Below are positions 8,590 through 16,190 of a stretch of DNA of 64,000 bases, piece by piece (the stretch's first letter is position 1; each line of letters opens with the position of its first letter). The notes under the pieces are model-generated. The model ran no database searches and was not told the origin of the DNA. It saw nothing but the letters and a program-made list of their open reading frames with translations. The position numbers and the translations under genes were made by a program. This DNA comes from Verrucomicrobiota bacterium (lineage in GTDB: Bacteria > Verrucomicrobiota > Verrucomicrobiia > Palsa-1439). The DNA lies in NCBI GenBank assembly GCA_003152315.1, contig PLZV01000051.1, forward strand, positions 1 to 64,000, written 5' to 3'.

Positions 8590-9564
8590 ATGAGAACAGG
8601 AAAAGAACTCATATTGGCAACCAAGCCCTACGCGGCGGATTCCCCGGGACGGAGTTGGTGGTATGTTCTTTCCACGGCGTTTCTCTTGGCGGTTTCCCTG
8701 GCGGGGACGCTTTGGAATTTTCATTGGGTCGGCAAGATGGTCTGCAGTTTTTTCGCCGGGCTGCTCATTCTCCGGTTGTTTGTGATTTATCACGATCAAC
8801 AGCATCAGGCGATCTTGCCCCATTCCCGCCTCGCCGCGGGCTTGATGAAAATCTTTGGGATTCTGGTCCTCAGCCCCAGCAGCATCTGGCAAAGCTCGCA
8901 CAACCATCATCACACCCACAACTCCAAGCTCCGCGGGTCTCACATTGGCTCCTTTCCCATCATGACCAAAGCCCAGTATTTGAAGTCGTCGAAGACCAGG
9001 CGCTTTGAGTACCTGTTTATGCGTCATCCATTGACCATCTTGTTCGGGTATCCTGTCGTGTTTCTTTACGGGATGTGTCTTTCTCCGTTCGTCAATAATC
9101 CCCGGGAACATTATGATTCCCTCATCGCCTTCGTGTTACACGTCGGGATCGCGGTGATGCTGACTTGGTTCCTTGGCTGGCCGGCGCTGTTGTTGACGCA
9201 GGCCATTCCTCACTTCATCGCCAGCGCCATTGGCACGTATCTGTTTTACGCCCAGCACAACTTTCCCGGCGTTTCTTTCAACGACAATGCGGGTTGGACT
9301 TACGAGAAAGCCGCGATGGAATCCTCCAGTTACATAAAAACCGGCCCGCTCTGGGCCTGGTTCACAGCCAATATCGGCTATCATCACATCCATCACTTAA
9401 ATGCCCGCATCCCCTTCTACCGATTGCCGGAGGTCTTCACCAAGATACCCGAATTGAAAACGCCCAAAACCACTTCGCTCCATCCGTTGGAAATCATCCG
9501 CTGTCTGCGCTTGAAGGTCTGGGATGTTGAAGCGCAACGGATGGTAAATCTCCGGAATGTCTAA
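8590..9564 (+). CDS. membrane fatty acid desaturase
   Basis: The 324-residue integral membrane protein has the three histidine boxes of acyl desaturases that bind the di-iron centre: HDQQH (68-72), HNHHHTH (104-110) and HHIHH (265-269). Four or more hydrophobic segments surround them. The ATG at 8590 lies 9 bases after TATACT (8575-8580) with no ribosome site, so the mRNA may be leaderless. It probably introduces double bonds into membrane acyl chains. The regiospecificity and the electron donor are not evident. lpxD follows after 30 bases, suggesting a shared envelope-lipid role. Confidence 0.9.
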   Translation: MRTGKELILATKPYAADSPGRSWWYVLSTAFLLAVSLAGTLWNFHWVGKMVCSFFAGLLILRLFVIYHDQQHQAILPHSRLAAGLMKIFGILVLSPSSIWQSSHNHHHTHNSKLRGSHIGSFPIMTKAQYLKSSKTRRFEYLFMRHPLTILFGYPVVFLYGMCLSPFVNNPREHYDSLIAFVLHVGIAVMLTWFLGWPALLLTQAIPHFIASAIGTYLFYAQHNFPGVSFNDNAGWTYEKAAMESSSYIKTGPLWAWFTANIGYHHIHHLNARIPFYRLPEVFTKIPELKTPKTTSLHPLEIIRCLRLKVWDVEAQRMVNLRNV

Positions 9565-9594
9565 GCGAAACCAAAACCCCAACCCCATCACACC

Positions 9595-10626
9595 ATGCCT
9601 TTCACGGTTTCTCAAATTGCGGAACAACTACGGGGCGAAGTCCTTGGCGACGGCTCGATTGAATTGACCGGCTTCGCGTCGGCCGACCACGCCAGAAATG
9701 GCGATCTCACTTTCGCCGAAAAAGAAGCCTACTTCGCCGCCGCCGAGCAAAGCCAGGCCGCCGCCATCATTGTGACGGGCGAGTTTACCTCGGCAAAGAA
9801 AGTCCTCATCCGCGTGCCGAATGCGCGAGTGGCGGTGGCGCGGGTGCTGCCGGTCTTTTTCCCGCCGGACCAATACCCACTCGGCATTCATCCGAGCGCG
9901 ATCATCGCCGACTCGGCGCAGATTGATCCCACGGCGCACATCGGGCCGAGCTGCGTGGTGGGCGCCCGCGTGCGATTGGGTGCGCGCTCCGTGCTCATGG
10001 GCGGCAACCATGTCGGTCGCGACTGTCGGATCGGCGACGACGTATGTCTGTTCCCGAACGTCGTCATCTACGCGCAGTCCCAGATTGGCCACCGCGTCAC
10101 CATCCACGCCAGCACGGTCATCGGCTCGGACGGCTACGGCTACGTGTTTGACGAGGGCCGTCACCGCAAGATGTTGCAGGTCGGCAACGTGATCATCCAC
10201 GACGACGTGGAGATCGGCGCTAACGCGGCCATTGACCGCGGCGCGCTCGGCGCCACCATCATCGGGCAGGGCACCAAGATTGATAATCTCGTGCATATCG
10301 CGCACAACGTAACCATTGGCCGGCATTGCCTCATCATGGGTCAGGTGGGTTTCGCCGGCAGCACGCGCCTGGGAGATTATTGCGTGATCGCTTCGCAGTC
10401 GGGAATTGCGGGACATCTCACGCTTGGCAATCAGGCCACGGTCGGAGCGAAGTCGGGCGTCATGCGTGACATTCCTGACAAGGGAACAGTGCTCGGCATC
10501 CCGGCCGCCCCGGACAAACAGGCCAAGCGGCAGATGATCGCGTTACAGCAGTTGCCGGAGTTAATCCGCCGCACGCGCGAACTGGAAAAGCAGGTCGCGG
10601 AACTCAAGGCCGCGGCCGGCGGCTAA
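9595..10626 (+). CDS. lpxD: UDP-3-O-acylglucosamine N-acyltransferase
   Basis: LpxD adds the second 3-hydroxyacyl chain to UDP-3-O-acylglucosamine in lipid A synthesis, using acyl-ACP in the cytoplasm. The 343 residues match the usual length. An N-terminal uridine-binding domain (about 1-100, with GFASADHARNGDLTF) is followed by a left-handed beta-helix of hexapeptide repeats (about 100-300). The catalytic base H237 is in HIAHNVTIG, and a C-terminal helix completes the protein. Finding it alone, without lpxA, lpxB or fabZ, is common outside the Proteobacteria. It shows that this is a lipid A-containing diderm. Confidence 0.96.
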   Translation: MPFTVSQIAEQLRGEVLGDGSIELTGFASADHARNGDLTFAEKEAYFAAAEQSQAAAIIVTGEFTSAKKVLIRVPNARVAVARVLPVFFPPDQYPLGIHPSAIIADSAQIDPTAHIGPSCVVGARVRLGARSVLMGGNHVGRDCRIGDDVCLFPNVVIYAQSQIGHRVTIHASTVIGSDGYGYVFDEGRHRKMLQVGNVIIHDDVEIGANAAIDRGALGATIIGQGTKIDNLVHIAHNVTIGRHCLIMGQVGFAGSTRLGDYCVIASQSGIAGHLTLGNQATVGAKSGVMRDIPDKGTVLGIPAAPDKQAKRQMIALQQLPELIRRTRELEKQVAELKAAAGG

Positions 10627-10710
10627 GAGACGCCCAATGAGCAGCCGCGGTCAACTCGGCGCTCGTGACAAAATTCTTTATTGGTCCCAAATTAGACGCT
10701 ACCGCATCGG

Positions 10711-10777
10711 ATGAACGTTCGGTTTGACAATCAATTGGCCGTCATCCATCCTGCGCGCGAGGGCGCAGAACGTTCAT
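10711..10777 (+). promoter_or_regulatory. candidate operator/promoter of the AlbA_2 gene
   Basis: ATGAACGTTC (10711-10720) and its exact inverted copy GAACGTTCAT (10768-10777) flank a TTGACA hexamer at 10724-10729. The second copy overlaps the start codon at 10776. A -10 at 17-base spacing is weak (CATCCT). Each arm holds the palindrome GAACGTTC. The layout suggests a dimeric repressor site, possibly autoregulatory. Confidence 0.5.
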
Positions 10778-11360
10778 GGCGTACACCGAGCAAGAGGTCC
10801 GTGACATCATTAAGCGCGGCGAAACCGACCAGGTGGAACTGAAAGCCGAGGTCCGCGACGCCGGCCTGCTCTCCCGCATCATCTCCGGCTTCGCCAACGG
10901 CAGCGGCGGCGTGATCGTGATCGGCGCACAATCCCCCGGCCATATCGTCGGCTGCGACCGCAAACAACTGGCTCCCGTGTACGACGGCGCGCGGAAGCAG
11001 TTGAACCAAACGCAGGTCGGCTCGCTGGAGTTCGTCCAACTCGACGGCAAGGAAGTCGCCCTGATCAAAGTCGCCAAGTCCGAAAAACTGGTGGCTTCCA
11101 CCAGCGGCGCCTACGTGCGCAAAGGCAGCGGCACCCTGTCGATGACCGCCGACCAAATCTTTGGCAAAGCCGCCGCCAGCGGCGAGCACTCCCTCCGCGG
11201 CCTGTCCAACCTGATCTACGACCAGATGGTCACGATCGACAAACTTCGCCGCACCCTGGAAGAAAAACACTCCTGGAAGTCGAAGGCCACGGACTTCGCC
11301 ATCTCCGGCATCATCGGCGCCGTCCTCGGCGTCGCCCTCTCCAAAATCTTCCTGAAGTGA
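10776..11360 (+). CDS. AlbA_2 (Schlafen-type) DNA-binding protein with C-terminal membrane anchor
   Basis: Residues about 5-125 form an AlbA_2 domain, recognised by GETDQVELKAE and FANGSGGVIVIG, then YVRKGSGTLSMTADQI. This domain is shared by Schlafen proteins and bacterial transcription factors or nucleases. A helical stretch follows, and the last about 20 residues (ISGIIGAVLGVALSKIF) form a membrane helix, which is unusual for a DNA-binding protein. Inverted repeats overlap its promoter and start codon. It lies at the edge of the methyltransferase/ATPase block and could be its regulator or a stand-alone membrane-tethered factor. Confidence 0.75.
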   Translation: MAYTEQEVRDIIKRGETDQVELKAEVRDAGLLSRIISGFANGSGGVIVIGAQSPGHIVGCDRKQLAPVYDGARKQLNQTQVGSLEFVQLDGKEVALIKVAKSEKLVASTSGAYVRKGSGTLSMTADQIFGKAAASGEHSLRGLSNLIYDQMVTIDKLRRTLEEKHSWKSKATDFAISGIIGAVLGVALSKIFLK

Positions 11361-11389
11361 CAGGCCCGAGCGTGCAATCCTGAGTTTAA

Positions 11390-11407
11390 CCCCGAACCCT
11401 TTCGGGG
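11390..11407. repeat. CCCCGAA/TTCGGGG hairpin
   Basis: CCCCGAA and TTCGGGG are separated by CCCT, just after the AlbA_2 gene. The same 7-base arms with 4-base loops recur at 44357-44376 and 44417-44434, so it belongs to a small repeat family. Here it could also act as a terminator stem. Confidence 0.6.
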
Positions 11408-11436
11408 CGCAGCGAAGGATCTCCTCGCAACCGCAA

Positions 11437-11481
11437 CGGCTCGGGAATATCGGCCAGAACGTTGTACCAGCGTGTCGAGAT
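11437..11481 (-). pseudogene. 45-bp relic of a trpB2 5' region
   Basis: The segment matches 8213-8257 of trpB2 at 38 of 45 positions. On the minus strand it reads STRWYNVLADIPEPL; TrpB2 has [15 protein letters not shown]. Sequence on either side does not continue as TrpB2. It is too short to function and marks an old duplication, or a deleted gene, at the edge of the accessory block. Confidence 0.7.
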
Positions 11482-11611
11482 TCATTGACTGCTCGTGGAC
11501 GAGGATGTCGAGGTAGCAACCTTGCTGGCGGGGTGGGTAGCGTCGAAATTTGGCGGGCCTTCCCGGCTCAGCCCGGTCGGTACGACTCGGAGCGGGCGCA
11601 GTTGACACTTG

Positions 11612-11635
11612 TGGTATAATGTTTGCTTAAGGAGG
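11612..11635 (+). promoter_or_regulatory. extended -10 promoter and ribosome site of the methyltransferase gene
   Basis: TGGTATAAT (11612-11620) is a consensus extended -10 element. AAGGAGG (11629-11635) follows at correct spacing to the ATG at 11642. The TTGACA at 11602 is too close to serve as the -35. Confidence 0.65.
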
Positions 11636-11641
11636 TCGTAG

Positions 11642-12835
11642 ATGGGGGGGGTTGAGTTGAATACACGCGTTCATGCCGAGTTTATTACGGCTGTTCACAC
11701 GCGCAAGCCGGTAACAGGTCTATCTCACGGTTTCTACCGGTATCCTGCTAGATTCTCGCCGCTGTTTCCGCGCGCTGCCATTGAGGCTTTCACAAAACCC
11801 GGCGATTTGGTGTTTGACCCCTTCATGGGTGGGGGCACGACGATTGTCGAGGCGAGTGCCGCCGGAAGAATGGCGCTTGGTACGGACATCAACGCTCTGG
11901 CAGTCTTCGTCACCCAGGCGAAGACGACGCTACTTTCCGAAGCTGAACTCTTGGAAGTCCGCGTTTGGGGTTGCGCCCTGTTGCCTGAACTCAATCTTCG
12001 CCTACCCTCCGTACGGGCAACTGACTGGGCAGAACGGGGGTATCACCGAAATATATGTGGCAAGAGGACGTGGCCAATTCGCAAGACGCTCGAATTGGCT
12101 ATCGCACGGTTGGGAGACTTAGGAACAGCACGGCAGCGTCGCTTCGCACGTTGCTCCTTGTTAAGAACCGCACAGTGGGCATTGGACTGCCGTAAACAAG
12201 TTCCGAGCGCCGTTGAGTTTCGCCAGAAGTTTCTGGTTTGCCTGAGCGAGATGGATAATGGGGCGCGAGCCTACGCGAACGCGATTAGACAATGCGGACG
12301 CGCACAACAGAAGCCGCTCTGCCTCCTGCGGTCAGTTGTTGGCGTCGAGTGTGACCCAGTTGTTGCGCGGCAGCGTCCGCCCAAACTCGTTCTGACTTCT
12401 CCCCCCTACCCGGGCGTGCATGTGCTTTATCACCGGTGGCAGATACGAGGCCGACGAGAAACGCCTGCCCCTTATTGGATCGCAAACGGAAAAGACGGCA
12501 GCGGCACGTCATTCTATACGTTTGGCGACCGGCATGAACCCGGCCTGCTAACCTACTTTGAACAGTTACGCGCTTCATTCAAGTCGATAGCGCGAATCAT
12601 CAACAGAGACACGATGGTCGTGCAGATGGTTGCCTTTCCTGACCCCACTTGGCAGTTGCCACAGTACCTCGATGTGATGCAAGACGCCGGCTTTGCGGAG
12701 ACGATCATCCCCGCCTTTGCCAACTCAGACGACGGAAGAATGTGGCGCTGTGTTCCAAACCGGAAATGGTACGCCGATCAGAAAGGCGCAATCGGAAGCA
12801 GCAAGGAAGTCGTGTTATTTCACCGACTTGCCTAG
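11642..12835 (+). CDS. DNA methyltransferase of the TSPPY class
   Basis: The 397-residue protein has the S-adenosylmethionine-binding motif DPFMGGGTT (59-67), preceded by FYRYPARFSP, and the catalytic motif TSPPY (252-256). Motif I precedes motif IV, as in alpha-type amino-methyltransferases of the N6-adenine/N4-cytosine family; TSPPY favours N4-cytosine. The roughly 190 residues between the motifs probably hold the target recognition region. The start at 11642 is fixed by AAGGAGG. The stop TAG is immediately followed by the complement of the next gene's stop (TAGCTA), so it converges on the GHKL ATPase gene with no gap. No restriction nuclease is adjacent. Together they suggest a modification-dependent defence or silencing unit (inference). 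Confidence 0.88.
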   Translation: MGGVELNTRVHAEFITAVHTRKPVTGLSHGFYRYPARFSPLFPRAAIEAFTKPGDLVFDPFMGGGTTIVEASAAGRMALGTDINALAVFVTQAKTTLLSEAELLEVRVWGCALLPELNLRLPSVRATDWAERGYHRNICGKRTWPIRKTLELAIARLGDLGTARQRRFARCSLLRTAQWALDCRKQVPSAVEFRQKFLVCLSEMDNGARAYANAIRQCGRAQQKPLCLLRSVVGVECDPVVARQRPPKLVLTSPPYPGVHVLYHRWQIRGRRETPAPYWIANGKDGSGTSFYTFGDRHEPGLLTYFEQLRASFKSIARIINRDTMVVQMVAFPDPTWQLPQYLDVMQDAGFAETIIPAFANSDDGRMWRCVPNRKWYADQKGAIGSSKEVVLFHRLA

Positions 12836-15289
12836 CTACTCAGGGAGTTGGTCGCGCATTGCTCGTTGCGTTAGTTCAGCCGTCCGCATTGCTTGTTTGA
12901 CCTGCATCTGAGCAACTCTAATCCGGTCAACTTCGAGCAATCGATCTAGGATCTCGTCTGCGATTTCGGCCTTCGCCATGTTGCGGGTGTTTTCTTGCAG
13001 GATGGCGTGATAGCCGATCCAGATTTCGTAGTTCGTGCGAAACAGGTCTGCCATGGCTGGACTTTCCGATTTGAGCTTTTCCACCTGATCCTTGAATGGC
13101 GAAAATATTGTGGAGTAATAAACATTTATTCCGTGGCCCACTTTAAGAGGACGGTACGCCACCGAGGCTTGCTCTTCCATTCCGGCCTCGTCGCCAAGGT
13201 CTGGCCACACGCCGACCCATTGTTCAGCATCGTCGATCGGATTGATGGGGATAATCTCAAACGGAGGAATCAGCCCCTTCGCTTTTTTTGTCTTTTCCTC
13301 CAAAGCTGGGAGAACCTCGAACTCAGTTGTGTCACTGATCTGACTCCCGTCCGGTTTCGTCAATGTTGCAACTATTCTCCCTGCGTCCCCAACCTTGGCC
13401 GTCTCCCGCGGCCGAAGCCGCCAACGAATGCGGCCACCACGGAGTGCAGACTTTGTAGCCAGTTCCATGCAATCCGGTTCCGATCTAATAGCAACGAGTC
13501 GTCGTCGATCAAATTCGGCATCACCGTCTGTCTCAGCAAGCAGGACCTCAATGTCGTTGAGGCGAACAGTCATTTTCGGCTTTGGATACACGATCACAAA
13601 CTTCGTAACCTCCGGGAATGGCAGTGTCGGCAGCGGTTCATAGATCGTGGGTTTTCCTGTGCGCTGCTTTCGAACTGGCTGGAGTTCACCAGCGCCAGCT
13701 GTGACCGATGGCCCCTCCTTTTCTACCTGCAAGCCAGCTTCCAGAAGAAGCCGCGTTACCTGTCGCTTGACTTCTTCGCTAGTTGTTTGGGTTTCATGCT
13801 TCACAAGTTTTTCGGTTAACTCCCGCTCGATTGCATACAGGTTTTCGTCTTCTTCGAGCATCTTTCTTAGTACCCGTGTCAGTTCCGTCAATATTGGACC
13901 ATTCTTGAATCCCTCTCTTGTGGTCGCAAATAATTGACGGCGCACGAGGCTGTTTGCATTCGTCGAGTCGATATGAATTATGACATGTCTTGCAACCATC
14001 CCCAGACCGATGTCCCGGAGCATTTGGGCCGTTATCTCGCCCTGATTCTGACCATTCAGCGTCCCAATGATGGGATGGCCAGTTTGCACGTACAACACAT
14101 TCGACTGCGGTCGTAAAACCAACTCTTCGCGCTTTGCGCCGGTGCCTTTCCGATAGTTGAACACAACCCAATATTCGATGCCGATGCATGGATCTTGCGT
14201 CCCGGGAGGTACGATGTACTCCATCTGTCTATGATGCTTCACATCGGAGCCCTTCTCCTCTTCGGTCGGCTGAGGCTCTTTCGTCTTAACCAGTCTCATC
14301 AAGCGATTGCGGCTGCCAGTGATTAGTTCGTCGCGCGCGCGATCTGCGTCGCGCAAATCAAACAGCCGGAACGGAAACAGCGGGTCAAACATAGAGCAGT
14401 GGAGAAAGTGGTATAGATTCCCAGGGGTCGGACTTAGGCTGCCTTCTAGATAAGGCAACTGATACGCGATGTGGCGGACAAGGGTTCCTTGTGCAAGCGT
14501 CGGCAGCTTCAACCCCTTCTGTGGTTGATATAACGACAGGGGGCCAAGTTCCAGTTCACACGATGGAACAGTCAGATTGCCCGCAGCATCCTTTAGCGCC
14601 AGATATGCATACGTGTCCTCTTTGTACTGCTCATTAAGGGCTAGAACCTTGATGATTGTGAATCCGGCAACTTTCGGATTGTCTTTGTGGCGCGAGACGA
14701 TGAAAGCGTATTCACAGAACGAAAGTGCGGAGGCACCACCTTGGCCAAAAGCTCCGATCAAGTACCACTTTTGTATCTTGTTTCCCGACTGAAGACTGAG
14801 AATCGTCCCGGGAAACTGCTCGGGACTCAGCCCAATGCCCGCATCCACAACATCTATAGTCGGTGCCGTTTCAACGCCGCTGGAGTTTACAACCACCGCA
14901 ATGCGTCGGTCATAGCCGTGATCTGAAAACGACCACTTAAAAAGTCCTTCGTCTGGTCCGGTAATGGGACGCCCAAACCACTGTTTCGCTGCTTCTCTTG
15001 CTGATCGCGGCGTTGGAACATTTACGGGCACGCGATCTTCGAGTATTGCATCCATTGCATTCGTTAGACGCTCAGTTAAGCTGCGACCTGGCTTCGTACC
15101 CAGGTTAATCGTTGAGATGTTTGATGGGTTGTTTCCAAATGCGTGCCACACTAGGTGAAATGGACCAAACGGTTGATCAAGCCCCAAATCTGCGTGGTCG
15201 CCTATATCTTGAAGGACAACTCGAATGCTCGCGCCAGATGTTGTAGCGAGCAACGCATTCAGCATTTCATTGTAGTTTGTATAATTCAC
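12836..15289 (-). CDS. large GHKL ATPase (MORC/MutL/Hsp90-like), putative defence protein
   Basis: The 817-residue protein has an N-terminal GHKL ATPase fold: SLTERLTNAMD (E73, N77), DVVDAGIGL (D149xGxG) and lid motif GAFGQGGAS (179-185). The following about 150 residues resemble a transducer (S5-like) domain. The rest is helical and beta-rich with no recognised nuclease motif. The GTG at 15289 is preceded by GGGAG at 6 bases. The gene lies 40 bases after vapC on the same strand and ends abutting the convergent methyltransferase. Prokaryotic MORC/MutL-like ATPases are known neighbours of restriction-modification genes. Base composition is visibly lower in GC than the flanks. The role in DNA surveillance is inferred. 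Confidence 0.85.
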   Translation of the reverse strand: MNYTNYNEMLNALLATTSGASIRVVLQDIGDHADLGLDQPFGPFHLVWHAFGNNPSNISTINLGTKPGRSLTERLTNAMDAILEDRVPVNVPTPRSAREAAKQWFGRPITGPDEGLFKWSFSDHGYDRRIAVVVNSSGVETAPTIDVVDAGIGLSPEQFPGTILSLQSGNKIQKWYLIGAFGQGGASALSFCEYAFIVSRHKDNPKVAGFTIIKVLALNEQYKEDTYAYLALKDAAGNLTVPSCELELGPLSLYQPQKGLKLPTLAQGTLVRHIAYQLPYLEGSLSPTPGNLYHFLHCSMFDPLFPFRLFDLRDADRARDELITGSRNRLMRLVKTKEPQPTEEEKGSDVKHHRQMEYIVPPGTQDPCIGIEYWVVFNYRKGTGAKREELVLRPQSNVLYVQTGHPIIGTLNGQNQGEITAQMLRDIGLGMVARHVIIHIDSTNANSLVRRQLFATTREGFKNGPILTELTRVLRKMLEEDENLYAIERELTEKLVKHETQTTSEEVKRQVTRLLLEAGLQVEKEGPSVTAGAGELQPVRKQRTGKPTIYEPLPTLPFPEVTKFVIVYPKPKMTVRLNDIEVLLAETDGDAEFDRRRLVAIRSEPDCMELATKSALRGGRIRWRLRPRETAKVGDAGRIVATLTKPDGSQISDTTEFEVLPALEEKTKKAKGLIPPFEIIPINPIDDAEQWVGVWPDLGDEAGMEEQASVAYRPLKVGHGINVYYSTIFSPFKDQVEKLKSESPAMADLFRTNYEIWIGYHAILQENTRNMAKAEIADEILDRLLEVDRIRVAQMQVKQAMRTAELTQRAMRDQLPE

Positions 15290-15329
15290 GATTCACTCCC
15301 ATGTCTCTCCTTCAACACACAGTCGTCGG

Positions 15330-15746
15330 TCATTTTGCCTGTAGCCAGCCGATTTTGATTTCGCTCTCGACCTCTTTGAATTCCAGATCGCCGGTGACCA
15401 GTTCGGCATTTCGGAGCTTCGCAAGGGCGGCGGCGAAAGCATCGGCGTATGAGAGTTTTTTCGTGGCCTTGTAGATGGCGGCCTGACGCACCAAATCCAT
15501 GTTCTTCTCGTCCACGCCCACCATTTCTATCGTCAAACCCGCAAGTTCCTTTGCTTTCTGCTCCGCGACTTCCTGCGACACCTTGCGCATGGTGCTGTAG
15601 TAAATCTCACCCCAATTGACCACGCACAGGAGTAGTTTGTGCGTGCCGGCCTCAGCCTTAACCAGAAGTTTTTCCACCTCTTCCGCGGCAGGCTCGTCCT
15701 CGAAGAAAGCGATCAGCGCCCAGCTATCCAATACCTTGGTGGCCAT
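15330..15746 (-). CDS. vapC: VapC-type PIN domain toxin
   Basis: This 138-residue PIN ribonuclease carries the acidic quartet that binds the metal ion: D7 in VLDSWAL, E47 in NWGEIYY, D102 in SYADAFAAAL and D120 in VTGDLEF. Such toxins cleave tRNA or rRNA when their antitoxin is degraded. Its ATG follows the antitoxin stop by one base, so the two are translationally coupled. The GHKL ATPase gene follows 40 bases downstream on the same strand, so all three may share the vapB promoter. Confidence 0.92.
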   Translation of the reverse strand: MATKVLDSWALIAFFEDEPAAEEVEKLLVKAEAGTHKLLLCVVNWGEIYYSTMRKVSQEVAEQKAKELAGLTIEMVGVDEKNMDLVRQAAIYKATKKLSYADAFAAALAKLRNAELVTGDLEFKEVESEIKIGWLQAK

Positions 15747-15747
15747 G

Positions 15748-15993
15748 TCAGAGCTCTCGCTCGCGCTTGCGGTCGTCCATCAGCGCCTTCAACACGCCCG
15801 AGCCTTTCAACGAGCCGCGCAGGTTCTTGATGTGTTGGGTTGTGATCGGTTTGAGCACAATCGCGTCCGCCTCCTGGTACACCAGGGCGCGTGTGCCCTC
15901 TTCGATCTCGAACTCCTTGCGTAGCCAGCGGGGAATCACCACTTGGCCCTTAACGGTAAACCGAATCGTGTCGGTCTTGTGTGTTGTCTTCAT
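15748..15993 (-). CDS. vapB: AbrB/SpoVT-type antitoxin (VapB)
   Basis: The 81-residue protein has a swapped-hairpin AbrB DNA-binding domain at its N-terminus (RFTVKGQVVIPRWLRKEF, then EEGTRALVYQ) and a basic helical tail that probably occupies the VapC active site. The ATG at 15993 is preferred over a TTG three codons earlier. TATGAT ends 8 bases before it, consistent with a leaderless message. Antitoxins of this type repress their own promoter, and an inverted repeat (ATCAT/ATGAT) overlaps the -10. Confidence 0.9.
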   Translation of the reverse strand: MKTTHKTDTIRFTVKGQVVIPRWLRKEFEIEEGTRALVYQEADAIVLKPITTQHIKNLRGSLKGSGVLKALMDDRKREREL

Positions 15994-16001
15994 AGTTCGC
16001 A

Positions 16002-16067
16002 ATCATACTCGATGATATGAAGTAAGTAAACAACTATTTTGTAGGAATGTTTTATCCATGTTATACT
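16002..16067. promoter_or_regulatory. divergent promoters: vapBC (-) and ABC permeases (+), with candidate VapB operator
   Basis: On the minus strand TATGAT (16007-16002) is the vapB -10. ATCAT ACTCG ATGAT (16002-16016) is a small inverted repeat over it, a likely antitoxin operator. On the plus strand TTGTAG (16039-16044), 17 bases, then TATACT (16062-16067) forms a promoter 124 bp before the permease ATG. Confidence 0.5.
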
Positions 16068-16190
16068 GTTCGGATGTTATCCCCTATAAATACGATGGGT
16101 ATGGCTAGCCTTCTCATGTGAGAAACGCACCCCAGCCCCGACAGGCTCCGGGCTTGCGGCGCGCCCGCGTGACAAACTATTGTCTGCACC

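Noticed and set aside
11602-11607. TTGACA as the -35 of the methyltransferase promoter
   Set aside because: It is only 7 bases from the TATAAT, too close for a -35 element; the extended -10 explains the promoter better.
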